DNA from: Pterobdella sp. o SKG-2022
Lineage: Eukaryota; Annelida; Clitellata; Hirudinida; Piscicolidae
Assembly (NCBI GenBank): GCA_964035795.1
Contig: OZ038325.1
Location: 9,484,875-9,548,874, forward strand
Length of the DNA stretch: 64,000 nt
Reading direction: 5' to 3'
The notes under the pieces were generated by a model that was given only the letters and a program-made list of their open reading frames with translations, had not been told where the DNA came from and searched no databases. This document shows positions 1-15,949 of the stretch, piece after piece (position 1 is the first letter of the stretch; every line of letters starts with the position of its first letter). The translations under genes and the position numbers were made by a program.

Positions 1-60
1 TCGGGTTTTAAATTCTTTTTCAAGTTACATTTTGAGAGCTTTATTTAAAGTGAATTTTCA

Positions 61-2596
<2,536 letters not shown>

Positions 2597-5500
2597 TCGG
2601 TTTATAAACTATTATATTAATAGTGATTATTATTACAATTGTTTATCCTTATTCTTAATGTTATTATTTTTATACCGATAATAATAACTTTCATTATTAT
2701 TATTATTATTATTTATTTTATATTTCGATAAAAAACAACAAAAAAGGTGATTATATATTTTTAAAACATTCTTCAATCGTATTCAGTTAGGCATTCAAAG
2801 TATCACTATATATATTCCCCTTCATTAATATGCAATTTATCATTTCATTTTTAAATTATTAATATCCAGTACAGTAGGTTCCCAAATAGAGGTGCTAAAA
2901 TTCAAGGTTTGTTGGGAATATTTAAGTGAAGCTGAGTGAGAGTTTTTTGAAAATTTATATATATATATATATGCTGTGCAAATGTTGTGAGGTATCGTCT
3001 TGAAACAGGAATCCATTCATAATTTTTGTTTCCCAACTAGAACTTTCTAAAGATTCTTTTTTACTTCTAGTTTTTTTTTCAAGTTTTACCATTCTTACCG
3101 ACATCTTTAAAATCTCTGTTTCTATGATAAATTTTCATAAAAAGTAAATTTTTATAAAATATTTTCTCTAAGTGTCATACAACTAGGGGCCACAAGATCT
3201 TTTGCACCCACTAGCATTCAAGCAACATCTCACACACCTATGTAGACCCACTGTGATTTTCCAAGAGGCATCTCATCTTCAAACGCTGTTTTTTAATTCA
3301 GAGATTGATTTCCTATGTCAATTTCTTTTGAGGTAGATTAATTTTTATTGAGCGTTCGTTTTTATTAGCATCTTTCAGGAATTCAATGGCAGACATATCA
3401 GTTTCTATCGCATAAAATATTCGAATATTGCATGCTATATAGTATGAGTTTTCACCCGAGAGTCATTCAAATATTTTTTAAAATTACTGATTTATTTAAA
3501 TTCTATTTTTAAAATTTTTTTACTATTAATTAATAAAATACTGAATTGCTACTTCAAGAATTCATAGTATTTTAACATTATAAAGCAACTTCAAACCTGT
3601 ATGAAATGTTGTCCGGAGAAGGAATGATTCAGTCTACGGGTTTTGAGGGCCTACTGTACTAATATTTATATTTGATTCAGGCCATTTATTATTTATCGCT
3701 TCTTTTATCATTATCATCAATTACTATTTAATCTTATCGAATTCTGTACCCTTCTTCATATTTCCATTGATGCCTATTATTTTTCTTTTTATCCTTCTTC
3801 TATTGTCTTCATATCCGTTTGTCCAGCATTCCTTTTGTATCGGTCTATCTGTTTTTTTATCTATCAATTCGTCTATCCATCCATCCTTTTTCACATCACT
3901 TCATTAATCCATATATAACTTAATCATATATAATTTTATTTTCAAATTCAATCATTCCAAATTGTATCCATCTACCAACCTTTCCATCCATCCACCAATC
4001 CATCTTATTCAACATCTGATAATTATATCGAGTAGAGCTTCACCACTTGCATTCTCCCTAATGGTGTACAATGGAAAACTAGTGGAAAAAGTGAATCAAC
4101 CATTTTTACCACGTGTTGTGCTCCAATATAAACCTATTTGATACACGCATTTTGATAATCTCTTCCATGTATTCTGAACCGTTGCATTTCAGCTGTGCGT
4201 TTCATCTATTTGCCAATTAGCTTTATTATCAATCAATAGTTATTATTATTTCCATTGTTTCAAAAAATTGGTACATACTTTTATATTTATTTTAATTTTT
4301 TCTCACGTAATATTCCCTATTTTCTCTTCTCTCGTATTTAATTCGACTTGTTCCATAATGATTGTTTCAGGCTACATTTCCATAAATGCCTTCATTACTG
4401 ACCTCGTGAAACAATGAGGTCATGTGAGAACAATATGCCTATATTTAATTAATGAGGTCATGTAAGATTAATGGTTAAATTATTATAAATTCAATAAAAT
4501 TAATTTAATTAATTATTAATTAAATAAATAATTGAATAAAATTAATATTCAAATTAATTTATTATAATCTTCCTAGTCACATAACTCCTTATAATATTTG
4601 GTTTCCAGCTTCAATACAGTCAATACAGACTATGGTTTTCTATGTTTTCGAACGTTTTTATACTTCGTTTTTGTCGTTATTTTTATCTTCGCGTGAGATG
4701 TGTGTATTAGCGTTGGAAATATGCTTTAATTTTCCATGATCTTTGTGTTCTCCAATGTAATTCCTTCTGTTGCTATTATTTTCCCAAAATTAAAACTTTG
4801 ATAATATCCTTAGTTACGCAAACATCGTTTGTGATTTTTATCAATTTAAAAAAATTATTGATTTTTATGCTCATATACACGTCATTTAAATATTTCTGTG
4901 TTTCTAGACCATTCTACAACGTCTCGAATCTTATGCTTTTCAACCATGGGCTAGTTTTCAAATATTTCACATTTGAATCCAAAATCATACGTTTTCTATT
5001 TCCATATTTTAATTATTTCAATTTCAAAGTCTTACCATCATAATTCCTCATCGTAATATTTCAAACTTCTTGAACCCATCTTGAATCTCGATTTATAATC
5101 ATATAGTGTACATGGATAATAACACAAATAATATTGAATCACCAGTCTTTCATCTTCATAACCACCATTTGTTTCATCATCTTGCTTATACCTCCCCATC
5201 CTTCTCATCACAAAACTCTTGATAATCATCATCATCATTATGCCAGCATCACCATCAACATTATTGTACGGTATATTCTCGGAGGGGTTCATCTTGCTTA
5301 TAAACCTATAGTGATAATATTTGAATAAAATTCATATTGATAAATATAAATTGATGAAATGATACAAGGAAGCGGATCCTTATTGAAATCTTCTCCTGTG
5401 ATACAATTTTGTGGAGTGCATCTTTTCACATTTATTATTATTTCGCATTTATTATTATTTTATATTTTTATTATTTTATTCTTTATTTAAATTTTTTTTG

Positions 5501-5896
5501 ATTCTGTTGTCTGATACATGCAGAGTTTTTGGTTACAGGAAGATTTTTTTATGTAAGAACATTAATTTTTGATGATGAAACACATTTGAGATCCTGTATA
5601 TCCTTTGATCTTCAACTACCTGATTGAGTTTTGGTCATCTGAACATACATGTGAACTTCAGCCTGTTTTGTCCTTAGAATTTTGCTGTTTGAATTAATAA
5701 ATTTTTTAAAGTTTGTTTGAATTGGGGTTATAAAAATTTGAAAAATTCCGCAAGAGTGAAATATTTAATTTATTAAATAAGGTTCACTTTTAAAACCATT
5801 AGTTTATTTTTCAAACTACAGAAAAAGTCAACAATTAACATCAAAAAATCAATCAAAAATTTCAATATAAGTTTTTATATAGTCCTGCAAATTAAT
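2597..5896. other. Intergenic, no gene seen
   Basis: AT-rich spacer between the kinase and ITFG2. Open frames here are short and lack protein-like composition or splice context. The only structure found is the TA-flanked element at 2872-3656. Confidence 0.6.
2872..3656. mobile_element. Non-autonomous pogo/Tigger-like (Tc1/mariner superfamily) DNA transposon
   Basis: The left end reads TA-CAGTAGGTTCCCAAATAGAGG and the right end, on the complement, TA-CAGTAGGCCCTCAAAACCCG. The 5'-CAGTAGG.CC termini are inverted and each is flanked by TA, the target duplication of this superfamily. Length is about 785 bp with no transposase frame, so it would be a deletion derivative or MITE. Terminal similarity is short (about 10 identical bases then looser), so the call rests on end sequence, TA flanks and spacing. 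Confidence 0.55.
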
Positions 5897-8800
5897 ATGC
5901 GAAGTGTATCCTTCTTGGACTTCACAGAATTCGCTCTAGAAGGCAATGTGATGAGCAAGGCCTTGGTTTTGGGCGATGTTGATAGTGATGGGGTTTGTAA
6001 AGATTTACAATATTAACTTTCATCATCATCATGGAAAAAAATATTTTATGATTAGTTATTAATGATAAAGGAAACATCTAAAAAGACATTTTGTTTGTAT
6101 TGCATTTTGTCATCAGTTATCCACATTGCCTTATAACCCACAGAACAATGAGCTAGTGGTGGGCACGACAAACGGAATTTTGAGCGTCTACAAAGGACTT
6201 CAAAGCTCTCAAGCCTGGCTCTGTGCCTGCAACTTGGGCATGGTTAGCCACAATACATTAGACTTTTCAGATAATATTCATATTAATATGTAAATATACT
6301 TTTCATCATTGTTCCATCTTAGTATCATCATTGTTTCATATCTGTTTGCATGCTAGTCTAGATGAAAAAATGTCCATTTTTTATTTTTTATAATAATTTA
6401 GTTATTGCATACTTTGATCATTACATATTTAACTCAATATGCAGATAGCCTGCATTGGGGTTGGGGACTTGTGCAATCAGGGTTACGTAAGTTCATTACA
6501 ATTCATAACAGCATACAAGTTTGGCAAGTTATATTGAGATAGAAGCTTTTAGCTTTCTGAAATCAATTTTGCTTGTTGATACTATATGATAAGATTATAA
6601 AAAAAAACACATACTTTGATAAAAATTTCAACCATATATAAATAATGATAATAATCACTAATTTTCTTTGACCCCTCTCATTATCTCCCCCACCAGGACA
6701 GCCTATACTGCCTCAGCACTGATGGATGGTGCTACATTTTTCAGTTGTTTCCAGAGGTTGTTTGGTGTTGCACTTACGTTGTTGCTTTGTTAATGGTGTT
6801 GTTATTTTATTATAAACTGAGCTTCTATAACAGGTTTAAAATGTATGATAATTAACAGTCATACAAAGATGAAAGCAAACATGAAAACCCAGAAAACAGT
6901 CCACAAATTATCACTCCAACTTTTTCTCAAAAGCTCTCCCCCAACTCTAAGGCTTGTGTCATCACCGATATTGGTGAGAATTGCGTTCTTGTACACGTCA
7001 ACATTCAGAGATTTCTAACCTTCAAAATGGCGATATAAACAGACGGAGATGGAAGGAATGAAATGGTGGTAGCTTATTCTGATAGGATGGTGAGGACATT
7101 CAAATGGAGTTTCCAAACTTCTTCATCTGTCAATTCATCTTCCCTTCCTGCCTTCACCGACCATTCTTTCGTCTTACACGAGAAATGGAAGTTAGCGGGA
7201 CAGGTAATTTTATATTCAAATTTTTTATTCACTTATATGATCTAGTCTTGATGAAGAAAAAAATAGAACTGATCTCTTCATCTAAACTCATTTCAGTTCA
7301 ACCTTCCCACACCCATCCATTCAAACCTTACCCATACTCCACCTTCCAGATAGGCTCGATGACGGTGCGTACTTTAGTGTCAGGGGGTGTTGAGGTGTTG
7401 GTGTCACAACCTGGAGGGTCTTACGTGGCTCTCATATGTTCTTGCAACACTACAGCGCCTTCTACTGAAAAAAATAATAAGCGAAATAAGAAATATAATT
7501 ATAATAATAGTAACTACATCTACACAAATGACGACAGTGAGGATAGCATTAGTGTGGATGGGGGCAAAAAGGATACTGCTAATGATGATTGGTTCGTTCA
7601 ATTTTAAAAGTCTTTAGAATGCTAACCGTTCCAATAAAACTAATACTAAAAACAAAAAAAAAAATAATAATATAAACAACAATAATAATACTATTATTAC
7701 GATGATTACAACCACTCCAACAGCAACTCAGGCACCTCAATCTGCTACCATCCTCTGGGCTCCTTTAGGGCACGCAATGGCAACGTTAGCACCGAAATCA
7801 TAAGCAACATTGCTAAAAATAACTCACTTATCAAATGTAACGATAACTGCTCAAATAACGCTAACACTGAATTCACAAATAAGACCGATGATTCAGCCAA
7901 TAGTTTTACCCCGAGGAAGAATAGTAGTGATAGTAACAATAAGGATAGCACTCCCCATACTGCACCACGCACTGACAGCGTATATCACTCGGCTATCTGC
8001 ACTCTCGACGGTAGCTTATCATTTGTTTCAGTTCAATTTTTCATTATTATTATAATTATCATTTTATATTCTTCATTTTTTTTTAATGTATTTATTGTCA
8101 CCAGGCACCTTGACCCTGATAGACGAAGACCTCATCCTATGGTCCCTATATATTGACCACCAGCTTTTCTCACTCAACAAAATGGACATCACGGTAAGGA
8201 GGCATATTTTTGGGAGGTATCGATGTTACGTAGGTATATATTATAATATAAGATAATTTGATTTTATTTTACGGGGTTTTTCAACTGTGAATCTTGCATA
8301 GAGTAGTGATTAAACTTTTGTAGTGAAGCGCTACTAGCTTAAAACAAAAAGTAAGTAAGGAAAAATAACTAGTTATTAGGTAAGATTTTTAATTATAATA
8401 TCATCATGCGAACTCTAACGAATCTTTTCAACTCTCAAATCAGGGTGACGGATCGGAGGAGGTGGTGGCATGCTCATGGGATGGACACACCTACATTGTG
8501 AACCTGTGTAAGCAGGTGGTCAGATTCCATTTCAGGGACCATGTGGCTGCCTTCTGTTCGGGTGAGTAGGGGGGAATGAGGGAATCAATATTGATAAGCT
8601 TCATCGAATATTTTTTCAATAATTTTATATAAATCTTTTTATTTAATATATATTATAGATTTTTTTGCATTTTTTTATTCAAACGTTTAATGATAATTTT
8701 ATAAATGCATAGATGAATGATTCTTTCACCTTGACAGGAAAAATGACTATGGATAATGGAAGACTGACCAATTGTATGTGTTACGCCACATTCACCGGAA

Positions 8801-9221
8801 GATTAGTTGTTTATTACGACATGGATCTTACTTCCGTCACCATTAAAAGTGCTTCTGAAATGGCCGAAGAAGATGAAAGTATTTTGTCTATGCTCAAAAA
8901 AATGGGGATTGATGGTGAGTGTTTTTTACTTAGTTTCAATTGGTGGAAATATTTTATAAAATTTTCGATTATTAGTTTTTCATTTTTTGAAGGCTCATCG
9001 ATTTTCTTTTTTTTTTTAATATTAATCATTTCATTGCAGGTGGTAATATAAAAGCTAAAAACCGTTTTTTGAAAAAAGTTTTGTATAAACCTCAAAAATT
9101 TTTGAAACAAAGCTCTGCTGAAACGAAAGTAAAAACTTGGGCAGAGAAAAAATTAAATGACGATGAAGATACTAAGCCTATAGAATTCAAAATAAAAAAT
9201 AATAATAATGAACAAAAATAA
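5897..9221 (+). CDS. ITFG2: ITFG2, KICSTOR complex subunit (FG-GAP/WD-like propeller), 12 exons
   Basis: Exons 5897-5992, 6144-6242, 6445-6486, 6697-6756, 6859-6973, 7043-7203, 7350-7591, 7769-8010, 8105-8193, 8444-8561, 8738-8914 and 9040-9221 give 540 residues with all phases closing. Recognised from the N-terminus (MRSVSFLDFTEFALEG), repeated blade motifs (LGDVDSDGNNELVVG, ITDIDGDGRNEMVVAYSDR) and the C-terminal blade GDGSEEVVACSWDGHTYIV. ITFG2 with KPTN, KICS2 and SZT2 forms KICSTOR, which tethers GATOR1 to lysosomes and relays amino-acid shortage to mTORC1. Human ITFG2 is about 447 residues. The excess here lies in an Asn/Ser-rich insert in exons 7-8 and a basic C-terminal tail. The exon 7/8 junction (donor gttcgt at 7592, acceptor tttag before 7769) is inferred: the stop at 7605 forces a splice, and this pair restores frame into the conserved NGNVSTEIISNI segment. 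Confidence 0.9.
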
Positions 9222-9668
9222 ACAGATAAATTTTTTGCCAAACTAAATCAAATTATAATAATTTTTAAATTGCCTTTGTTCAGAAAATATTTTTAAAATA
9301 AAAGTTCTTTGCCTTTATATCTAATCTATGTCGTAAATAATTTAATTCGTTTAGGAATCCGTTTGCTAATTTCTGTATATAAAACACGATTTGTGAGAAA
9401 CAATTATAAAAATATAATAAAATTCTTTCAAAAGTACGTGAAAAAATTTGTTTTCTCTTTTTTCAATTTTGTTAGATACGATTAGTCTTCCGTGAATTAG
9501 CAGATTTTAATAAGGATTTCCAATCACCTCAAAAAAGCATTTTCATTGAGGAATAATAACATTTATGCAAATTAACACATTCAACAAAATCAGAAGTGTG
9601 AGATTTTCATCCATTATTTTTATTTGCAGATATATCAATCACTTCTCGAAACGTTTTGTTTTCGGAGA
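9222..9668. other. Intergenic spacer ITFG2-OGA
   Basis: Short AT-rich spacer. It holds the ITFG2 poly(A) signal near 9297. A good 3' splice site (tttatttgcag ending at 9629) just before the OGA start suggests an upstream non-coding or short coding OGA exon that I did not locate. Confidence 0.5.
9297..9302 (+). promoter_or_regulatory. Poly(A) signal AATAAA for ITFG2
   Basis: Canonical hexamer 76 bases after the ITFG2 stop codon. AT-richness makes chance matches common. Confidence 0.45.
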
Positions 9669-12600
9669 ATGCTTCAAGTCAAAAAGCCTTTTATATGTGG
9701 AACATGTGAAGGTTTGTTTCTATATTTTGATTATTTTTTCAATGTTATGCCTTTATGATCTATACATCAGTGGAATGTTTGAATTGAGTGGGTCTAAATG
9801 CAGAAAAAATAATTTAATAATAGTATAAAAATAATCTAATTTTCAATAAATGTTTCAATAATTAATATTCACAGGGTTCTACGGCAAACCATGGTCTTTT
9901 TCCCAGAGACAGGAGCTCTTCAAAAGGTAGATTAGGCTTTTTAATATATTGCAAGTTTTTTATGTATTTCAAACTTCTAAACAAACCAACAGGATGCGAA
10001 GATTCAACATGAACACCTACTTGTATGCACCCAAGGATGACTGTAAACACAGGCTTTACTGGAGAGAGTTGTACACTGCTTTCGAAGCTGGTCGGGTTTC
10101 ACTACTGTTTATACATTAGTTATCATTGTTTTTGTTCAATAGATGTATATATGCATTTGTATTCATTTTTTTGTTTTATATGCTGGGACTCCAATTTGAG
10201 TGCTGTTATTAGTAGACTTAAATGAATGAATCTCCATTTATTTTTATGTTTGCCCACACAGATGAGTTGAGGTATTTGATAAAATGTGCAGAGGAGAATG
10301 GCATCAGTTTTGTATATGCCATATCACCTGGACTTGATGTGGTGTACTCATCTACTACAGAACTCAACACACTCAAAAAGAAGCTAGATCAGGTTGCTGT
10401 GGTGGTGGAGGCCATACTTGTTTGTTGTTTTATGGCATTTATAATGGTTTTCAAATGCATATGATTACTATTATAATATAATTCAATGAAGAGTTCCAAC
10501 TTGCATACATACATAACCACCTCCTCTTTACAAAGGTGAAAAGTCTAGGTTGTCGATGTTTTGCCTTGTTGTTTGATGACATCGAGGATGACTTGTGCAT
10601 TGATGATGCTAGCAAGTTTGGCTCCATTGCTGATGCCCAGGCATTTCTCACCAATGAGATCTTCAATCATCTCAGTCACCCTGACCTTTTCCTCTTCTGT
10701 CCTACAGGTGGGTGTGTGTGTGTTATTTTTTTTGTTTGTGTGTGTTCTATTCTTAAGGCTGCATTCTAGCTTGTCACCATTAGCTTCATGATGAAATTGA
10801 AGTTTAGTTAATTTTTTTTTTTTTAAATCCAAAAATCAATTATAAATTAAATCCAAAGATCAAGCACTGTCAACAATCCCACATATTAGTATCCCCAACA
10901 ACTCAACAGAGTACTGTTCCTCGAGGTCTCTACCCACAGTCAAGGACTCCCCCTACCTCAAAACACTGGGCCTTCGACTAGACCAACGTATTGACTTTTT
11001 CTGGACTGGTGAGGCTCCTGGTTTTGTAGATTATTTAATGTTTCAAGTTTTACTGAGTAGTGAATCTTTTCATGTGTTCATCATGTGAAACAATGGCAGG
11101 TCCCAAGGTGGTGAGTAGGAAGATCACAGTGGAGAATATTGAGGAGGTGGGCTTTCAAATGACCAGCCAATATCATCACATGCACACCTAAAAACATACA
11201 AACAATCTGACCAATCAGGTGAGTGCAGTGATGAAGAGGCAGGTGACTATATGGGACAACATCCATGCTAACGACTATGACCAATCCCGCATCTACCTGG
11301 GTCCCTTCGATGGTCGTCCATCTAGTCTTGTGTCCCATCTCAGGGGAGTTCTCACCAATCCCAACTGTGAGTTTGAGGCCAACTTCATCGCCCTGCACAC
11401 TTTGGCACAGTGGAGTCGCAATTCTGTCATGAGATTCCCTGGTTTGTAGGGGGTGGTCGGTGGTTGTTTAGTTTGTTACATTTTGCAGAAAAACTTGAGT
11501 GTAAATGGTTTTGTGAATGAAGGATTAAATGGAACATGTGGCAATCAAACCATGAACCACACAACAGTGAGTAATAGTGTGGAAGAGATGGAGGTTGAAG
11601 AGGAGTCAAAAGACACATATGAGCCTCGCAAGGCCCTCGAGATGGCCATCCACGATTGGCTGCCTGAGTTGTATAAAGCAAAGTCTTCATTTGGGGTGAA
11701 GGCAGAGAAGAAGGAAGAAGAGGAAGAAAAAGATGTTGAGTTGGAAGACAAAGGTGAAGGGAGGAAGATGGAAGAGGATGTTTCTATGGCTACAGAGGAG
11801 GAGACGAGGAAGAAGTGGTCCAGAAAGTGGGAGGGTTCTTTGTACTGGGAGGAGGTGCAAATGGTGTGCGACTTTTTCTACCTGCCTTTTGAGCACGGAC
11901 CAATGGGAGAAAAGATGCTGAATGCTGCTAAATGGTTGGTTGACCATTTCCACCTGGTCTTCCACCCAGACCACAACAGGTATGGAGCCTACCTGCACAC
12001 CAACACCAACCCCTCATACACACAACATGCCAGTCTCCCTCTCACCAACACCACTGCAGCTATACTTGGAGCTTCTGGTTTGTTGCACTTTTTATTTCAA
12101 CTTGTTGGACTTTGTTGTGGTTTTGAGTTTTATGATTTGTTCTATTGCATTGTTGTAGTTCATTGTATTATAACATCCTTCTTTACAACTTATATAGGAC
12201 TTCATTTGATCAATTTTTTACCACCACTAATTGATCCTCATATAAATCTACCCTCACAGCTTCCACCCCGGAATCGCCAATCACCGACGCCTCCATCTCA
12301 CCACCCAACCACCCACCCCCCCACGAACACCCGCCATCTGTCGAGGAAATTAAGAAAGAAACTTTTGATGCCTCTTGTGCCAACAGCAGTACCACATCTG
12401 GTACCAAGGTTTGTTTTTCAGGTGTTACAATATAGTTTCCATATTATTTTTTTGCATGTAAATTTATTTTTATTTTTTGTACTGAAGCATTTTTTTTTAT
12501 ACTCATAGAGAATGATACTGCACTGAAACAGACACTATCATACATCTTCACATATCTCATTACCACCACCAGCCTCCACCTTTTCCACCAACAATTACTA

Positions 12601-14934
12601 CCTCTTACTACTACGACAATGACTCGTACTTGAGTGGGAGCAGTGGTGCAAGCAGTGCATCAGACTGGTATGAGAGGGCCATTCGATTCCATGATGGCTA
12701 TGGAGATCTGTCTGCCATTGTTGATAAGCTGGTCAATATCCCCAACAGGTGTGTATGTGTGTTCTTTTATTTGTGTGTAGGGATGGGTGGGTGTGTCCAC
12801 GCAATCATATATATGTATCACATATCCTCAATCTCCCCCCAGAGAGTTGTTGTATGAGTTGTACAAGTACATCAACGACATCCGAAGCAACCTGGCACTG
12901 GTCAACTCATACATCAAGTGGCATGGTACCCTTCCTTATCATCATACACACCTATCAACCACTCACCCACATACAACCCCAATCCTTTCTTCAACAGGGA
13001 TAGACAAAAGAGACAAGGAGTTGTTCAAGTCAGGGGAGCAGGAGCCATGGGTGCATAGAGGAGGTCTTTTGGCGGAGTTCAGGGTCTGTTGCTTTTGTTG
13101 TAGTTGTTGTAATGAGATTGTTATGTGATGTTCATTTTTTAATGATCTTTTCTGATTTCTACATAAGCTTGTATTAATTGCTTATGCGATGTCCACTTTT
13201 TTATACTCTATTTGATGTTCCCTCATAACCTGCTTCCCCATTGAAGCCACATGATCTTGTATTGCTTTCAGAGGTTGCTGCCATTTGAGACATCCCGATC
13301 GAACAACATCTTTATTGTGAGGCCCTACTATGCCAAGGATTATGTGAGTGTCATAATTATTAAAGATCTGTTCACCAGTTAGTATTATGTAAGTTATGAA
13401 TCGTTATCATCACCCAGTACAACGTCTGCAACCTGTGTTTGAAGACTTTCAACGATCTGACGGATGCCTCTCATTGGCTGGCTAATCCTCCCACTCTACT
13501 TGCTGATTGGTTAGCATTAACATTATTCACTGAAGGATACTTGCTTTTTTGTTATTTAATGAATGGGTGATAAAAAGACCTATTTATACAACGCCGACGA
13601 AAAAATCTAGACTAGTTTTAAAAATGACGTCAAAGTAGTAATGATTTCAGTTTAATTTCATTTTTAATGCTCGATTATGGCGAGAGAAAAAACATCAAAG
13701 GTTTAAATAAATAAATAATCTTTTGACATCATCACCCACATCGGGTAACTAACGCAAACACTTGATGTTTAAGCTAGCATTAGTATTATCGATTGTGTAA
13801 TATTCAAGTTATTACGTCTTAATGGCGTCTGATGAGTCATGATGTGTAACACATGAGTAATGTTACTGATTGATGCAACACAGCATGCTGGGTCTCTATT
13901 TAGTTGCAGCCCGAGAGACATGCTTTGTGGTCGAGGACAACCTGGGTCTGTGTGGGTATGCATTGGCATTCAAACATCACGACCTTCTCATGGCGGCTGT
14001 CAAAGGTGAGTGTGTGTGATATGGATGTGTGTGGTGTTTTGAAGGGTGCATTGATGCTTAGAACTGGTTGAAAGATGTGATCGATATTGTTAGATGCAAT
14101 GATGGATTGATGGTGGATGATCACAGGTGAATGGATGGTGGAGTTGAAGCAGAAGTACCCGGAAGTGAGCACAAGTAGCGATAAGAGCAACAAGACAGAA
14201 AACCAAACATCTAAAATGTCTACAGCATCACTGGCATCCCTAGCGAAGAACGCATCTGAAGAAGCGGCAAAAAGTGCTGAACCACCGCACGAGAATCCCA
14301 AAGAACGGCCACTCTCTCCCGCAGCGGAAGACGAGCCCATGTCTGCGGCCTCCTCCAGCGACCACTCGAGAAGTGCCAGTCCAGACAGCAAGTCCTTCTC
14401 TTATCCATACAACTCCTTCCTCAGACACAAACTTCCCTTCGCATCGTCACATGTGAGTTTGGATTTTTGATGTTTTGCGCTGTTTTTTTTTCAAATTTTC
14501 AAAATTTTTATTAATCCAACTTGTTTTCACTTTTAAATGTTGTTTCTCAGGAGATCTTGCAATTGTTGCACTCAGACAAGCTGTACTTTATCACTTCCCT
14601 CCTCTCCTCCAATCACTACGCCTCATTCCTCAATCTCTACCCAAGCCCCATCCTCATCAGCTTATCTCGTTACAAGGAGAAAGCGGCCAAAATCTTGTTG
14701 TCATCTGTGGAGCAAGCACTCATCGACAGTCATACACAAGGAATGCACGTTCTTGTGTCTTCCAATCACAAGGCTACAATTGATCTGTACACAAATCTGG
14801 GCTTCCAACAGTACCAACAGGAAGTGGGTGAAATCACTGGAAAAGGTTACGTCATCATGTGTAAGTCTCTCTCATTGGAGGGTGCTAAGCCAACCTCCAT
14901 ATCCTCCCCCCCTTCCGACCCCAAGCCGCCGTGA
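9669..14934 (+). CDS. OGA: Protein O-GlcNAcase (OGA), GH84 hydrolase with C-terminal GNAT-like domain, 18 exons
   Basis: Exons: 9669-9711, 9875-9926, 9993-10090, 10262-10392, 10536-10707, 10910-11008, 11100-11146, 11219-11441 (or -11425), 11472 (or 11489)-12077, 12260-12408, 12573-12748, 12843-12925, 12998-13083, 13272-13343, 13418-13509, 13884-14005, 14127-14452, 14551-14934; about 980 residues (human 916). It removes O-GlcNAc from Ser/Thr of nuclear and cytosolic proteins. Seen: GFYGKPW start of the GH84 barrel, [14 protein letters not shown], the catalytic Asp pair in LLFDDIEDD (residues about 122-123), [19 protein letters not shown] and [13 protein letters not shown] Glu/Lys-rich stretch follows, then the stalk helices ([26 protein letters not shown]) and the acetyltransferase-like domain ending with [19 protein letters not shown]. 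The exon 8/9 junction is unsettled: either a 30-nt intron (11442-11471) or a 63-nt one (11426-11488) keeps frame. The N-terminus may extend upstream: frame stays open before 9669 and a 3' splice site ends at 9629. Confidence 0.94.
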
Positions 14935-15489
14935 AACTCGGCATGTTAAGCGACGTCATGCAAAAAAATTTATAATTTCTTGTATTTTATTTCCTCTTAT
15001 TTATTTTGAAATTGCTAGCTGAAATAGGTGTTGGCTGACATTCTCAAGCTTCGGACGCATCTTGGAGTTATGCTTTTGTGCTCACCTGTGTGATCATGAT
15101 GCTTTCTAGTGCATATCTCTTCCTTTGAATTTGGGGATTCTCTAATCGTAATTTATCGAAAATTAAAAAACACTCGACTCCAATTTATAATTGTAAAGAC
15201 GTCGACAGATATTTATGGATAATATTGCAAGAAAGTCATTTCGATGCCAATGTTTTAATCAATGCTATATTTAGATTCGTTTGAGTAGTTAAATAAGTCG
15301 CCAGGATTATCTTGTTTTAATTCGTGTTGTGTAGTTTTTGGCGGTCTGTAGAAATAATAAGCTTAAAATAATGAAACAATTTGGAATGAAACACTCGATA
15401 AATCTGAACCTCACTGATAGTGGTATATCAAAACACTTAAGAAGTTTGAACTAGTGTGAATGATGATTGGTCGGAGTTGTAGGAATATC

Positions 15490-15495
15490 AATAAA
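15490..15495 (+). promoter_or_regulatory. Possible OGA poly(A) signal AATAAA
   Basis: First clear canonical hexamer found downstream of the OGA stop, about 560 bases on, in AT-rich DNA. Confidence 0.3.
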
Positions 15496-15949
15496 ATTGT
15501 TCTATAATAAAAAAGAAGCATTTATATTTGACCTACAAGTCAACCAGTGCTCGCTTTCATTCAAGTGGCTGATGATGAAGATTATAAGTTTGAGAGGGTT
15601 ATTATGATGTTGATGATGGAAGGGATAGCAATCACGACGAAACGGCAGATGCCAAAGTAACGTGCGTATATAAAACCGCGATGAGAATCTTCATTTCTAA
15701 CATAGTAGGACATATATGGTGCTAGAGATACGTTCTACCCATTGTTTTCTGATTATCGTATGATAAGAGAACTGTAACTGATACATATGTAATGGACGAT
15801 AATGAAAGATCATTTGGGGTCATGAGGTCAGATGTACTAATGGTGAATTAAATTGCTAAATATAAATATATGCTAAGGAATAATGGATAAAAAAGTGAAT
15901 TTTCAAATTATAGAGAAATAATATAATGGATATTGGGTATTTTAATAAA

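Noticed and set aside
4798..5328. Short frames in the kinase-ITFG2 gap
   Set aside because: Composition follows AT-rich DNA; no splice context or recognisable domain.
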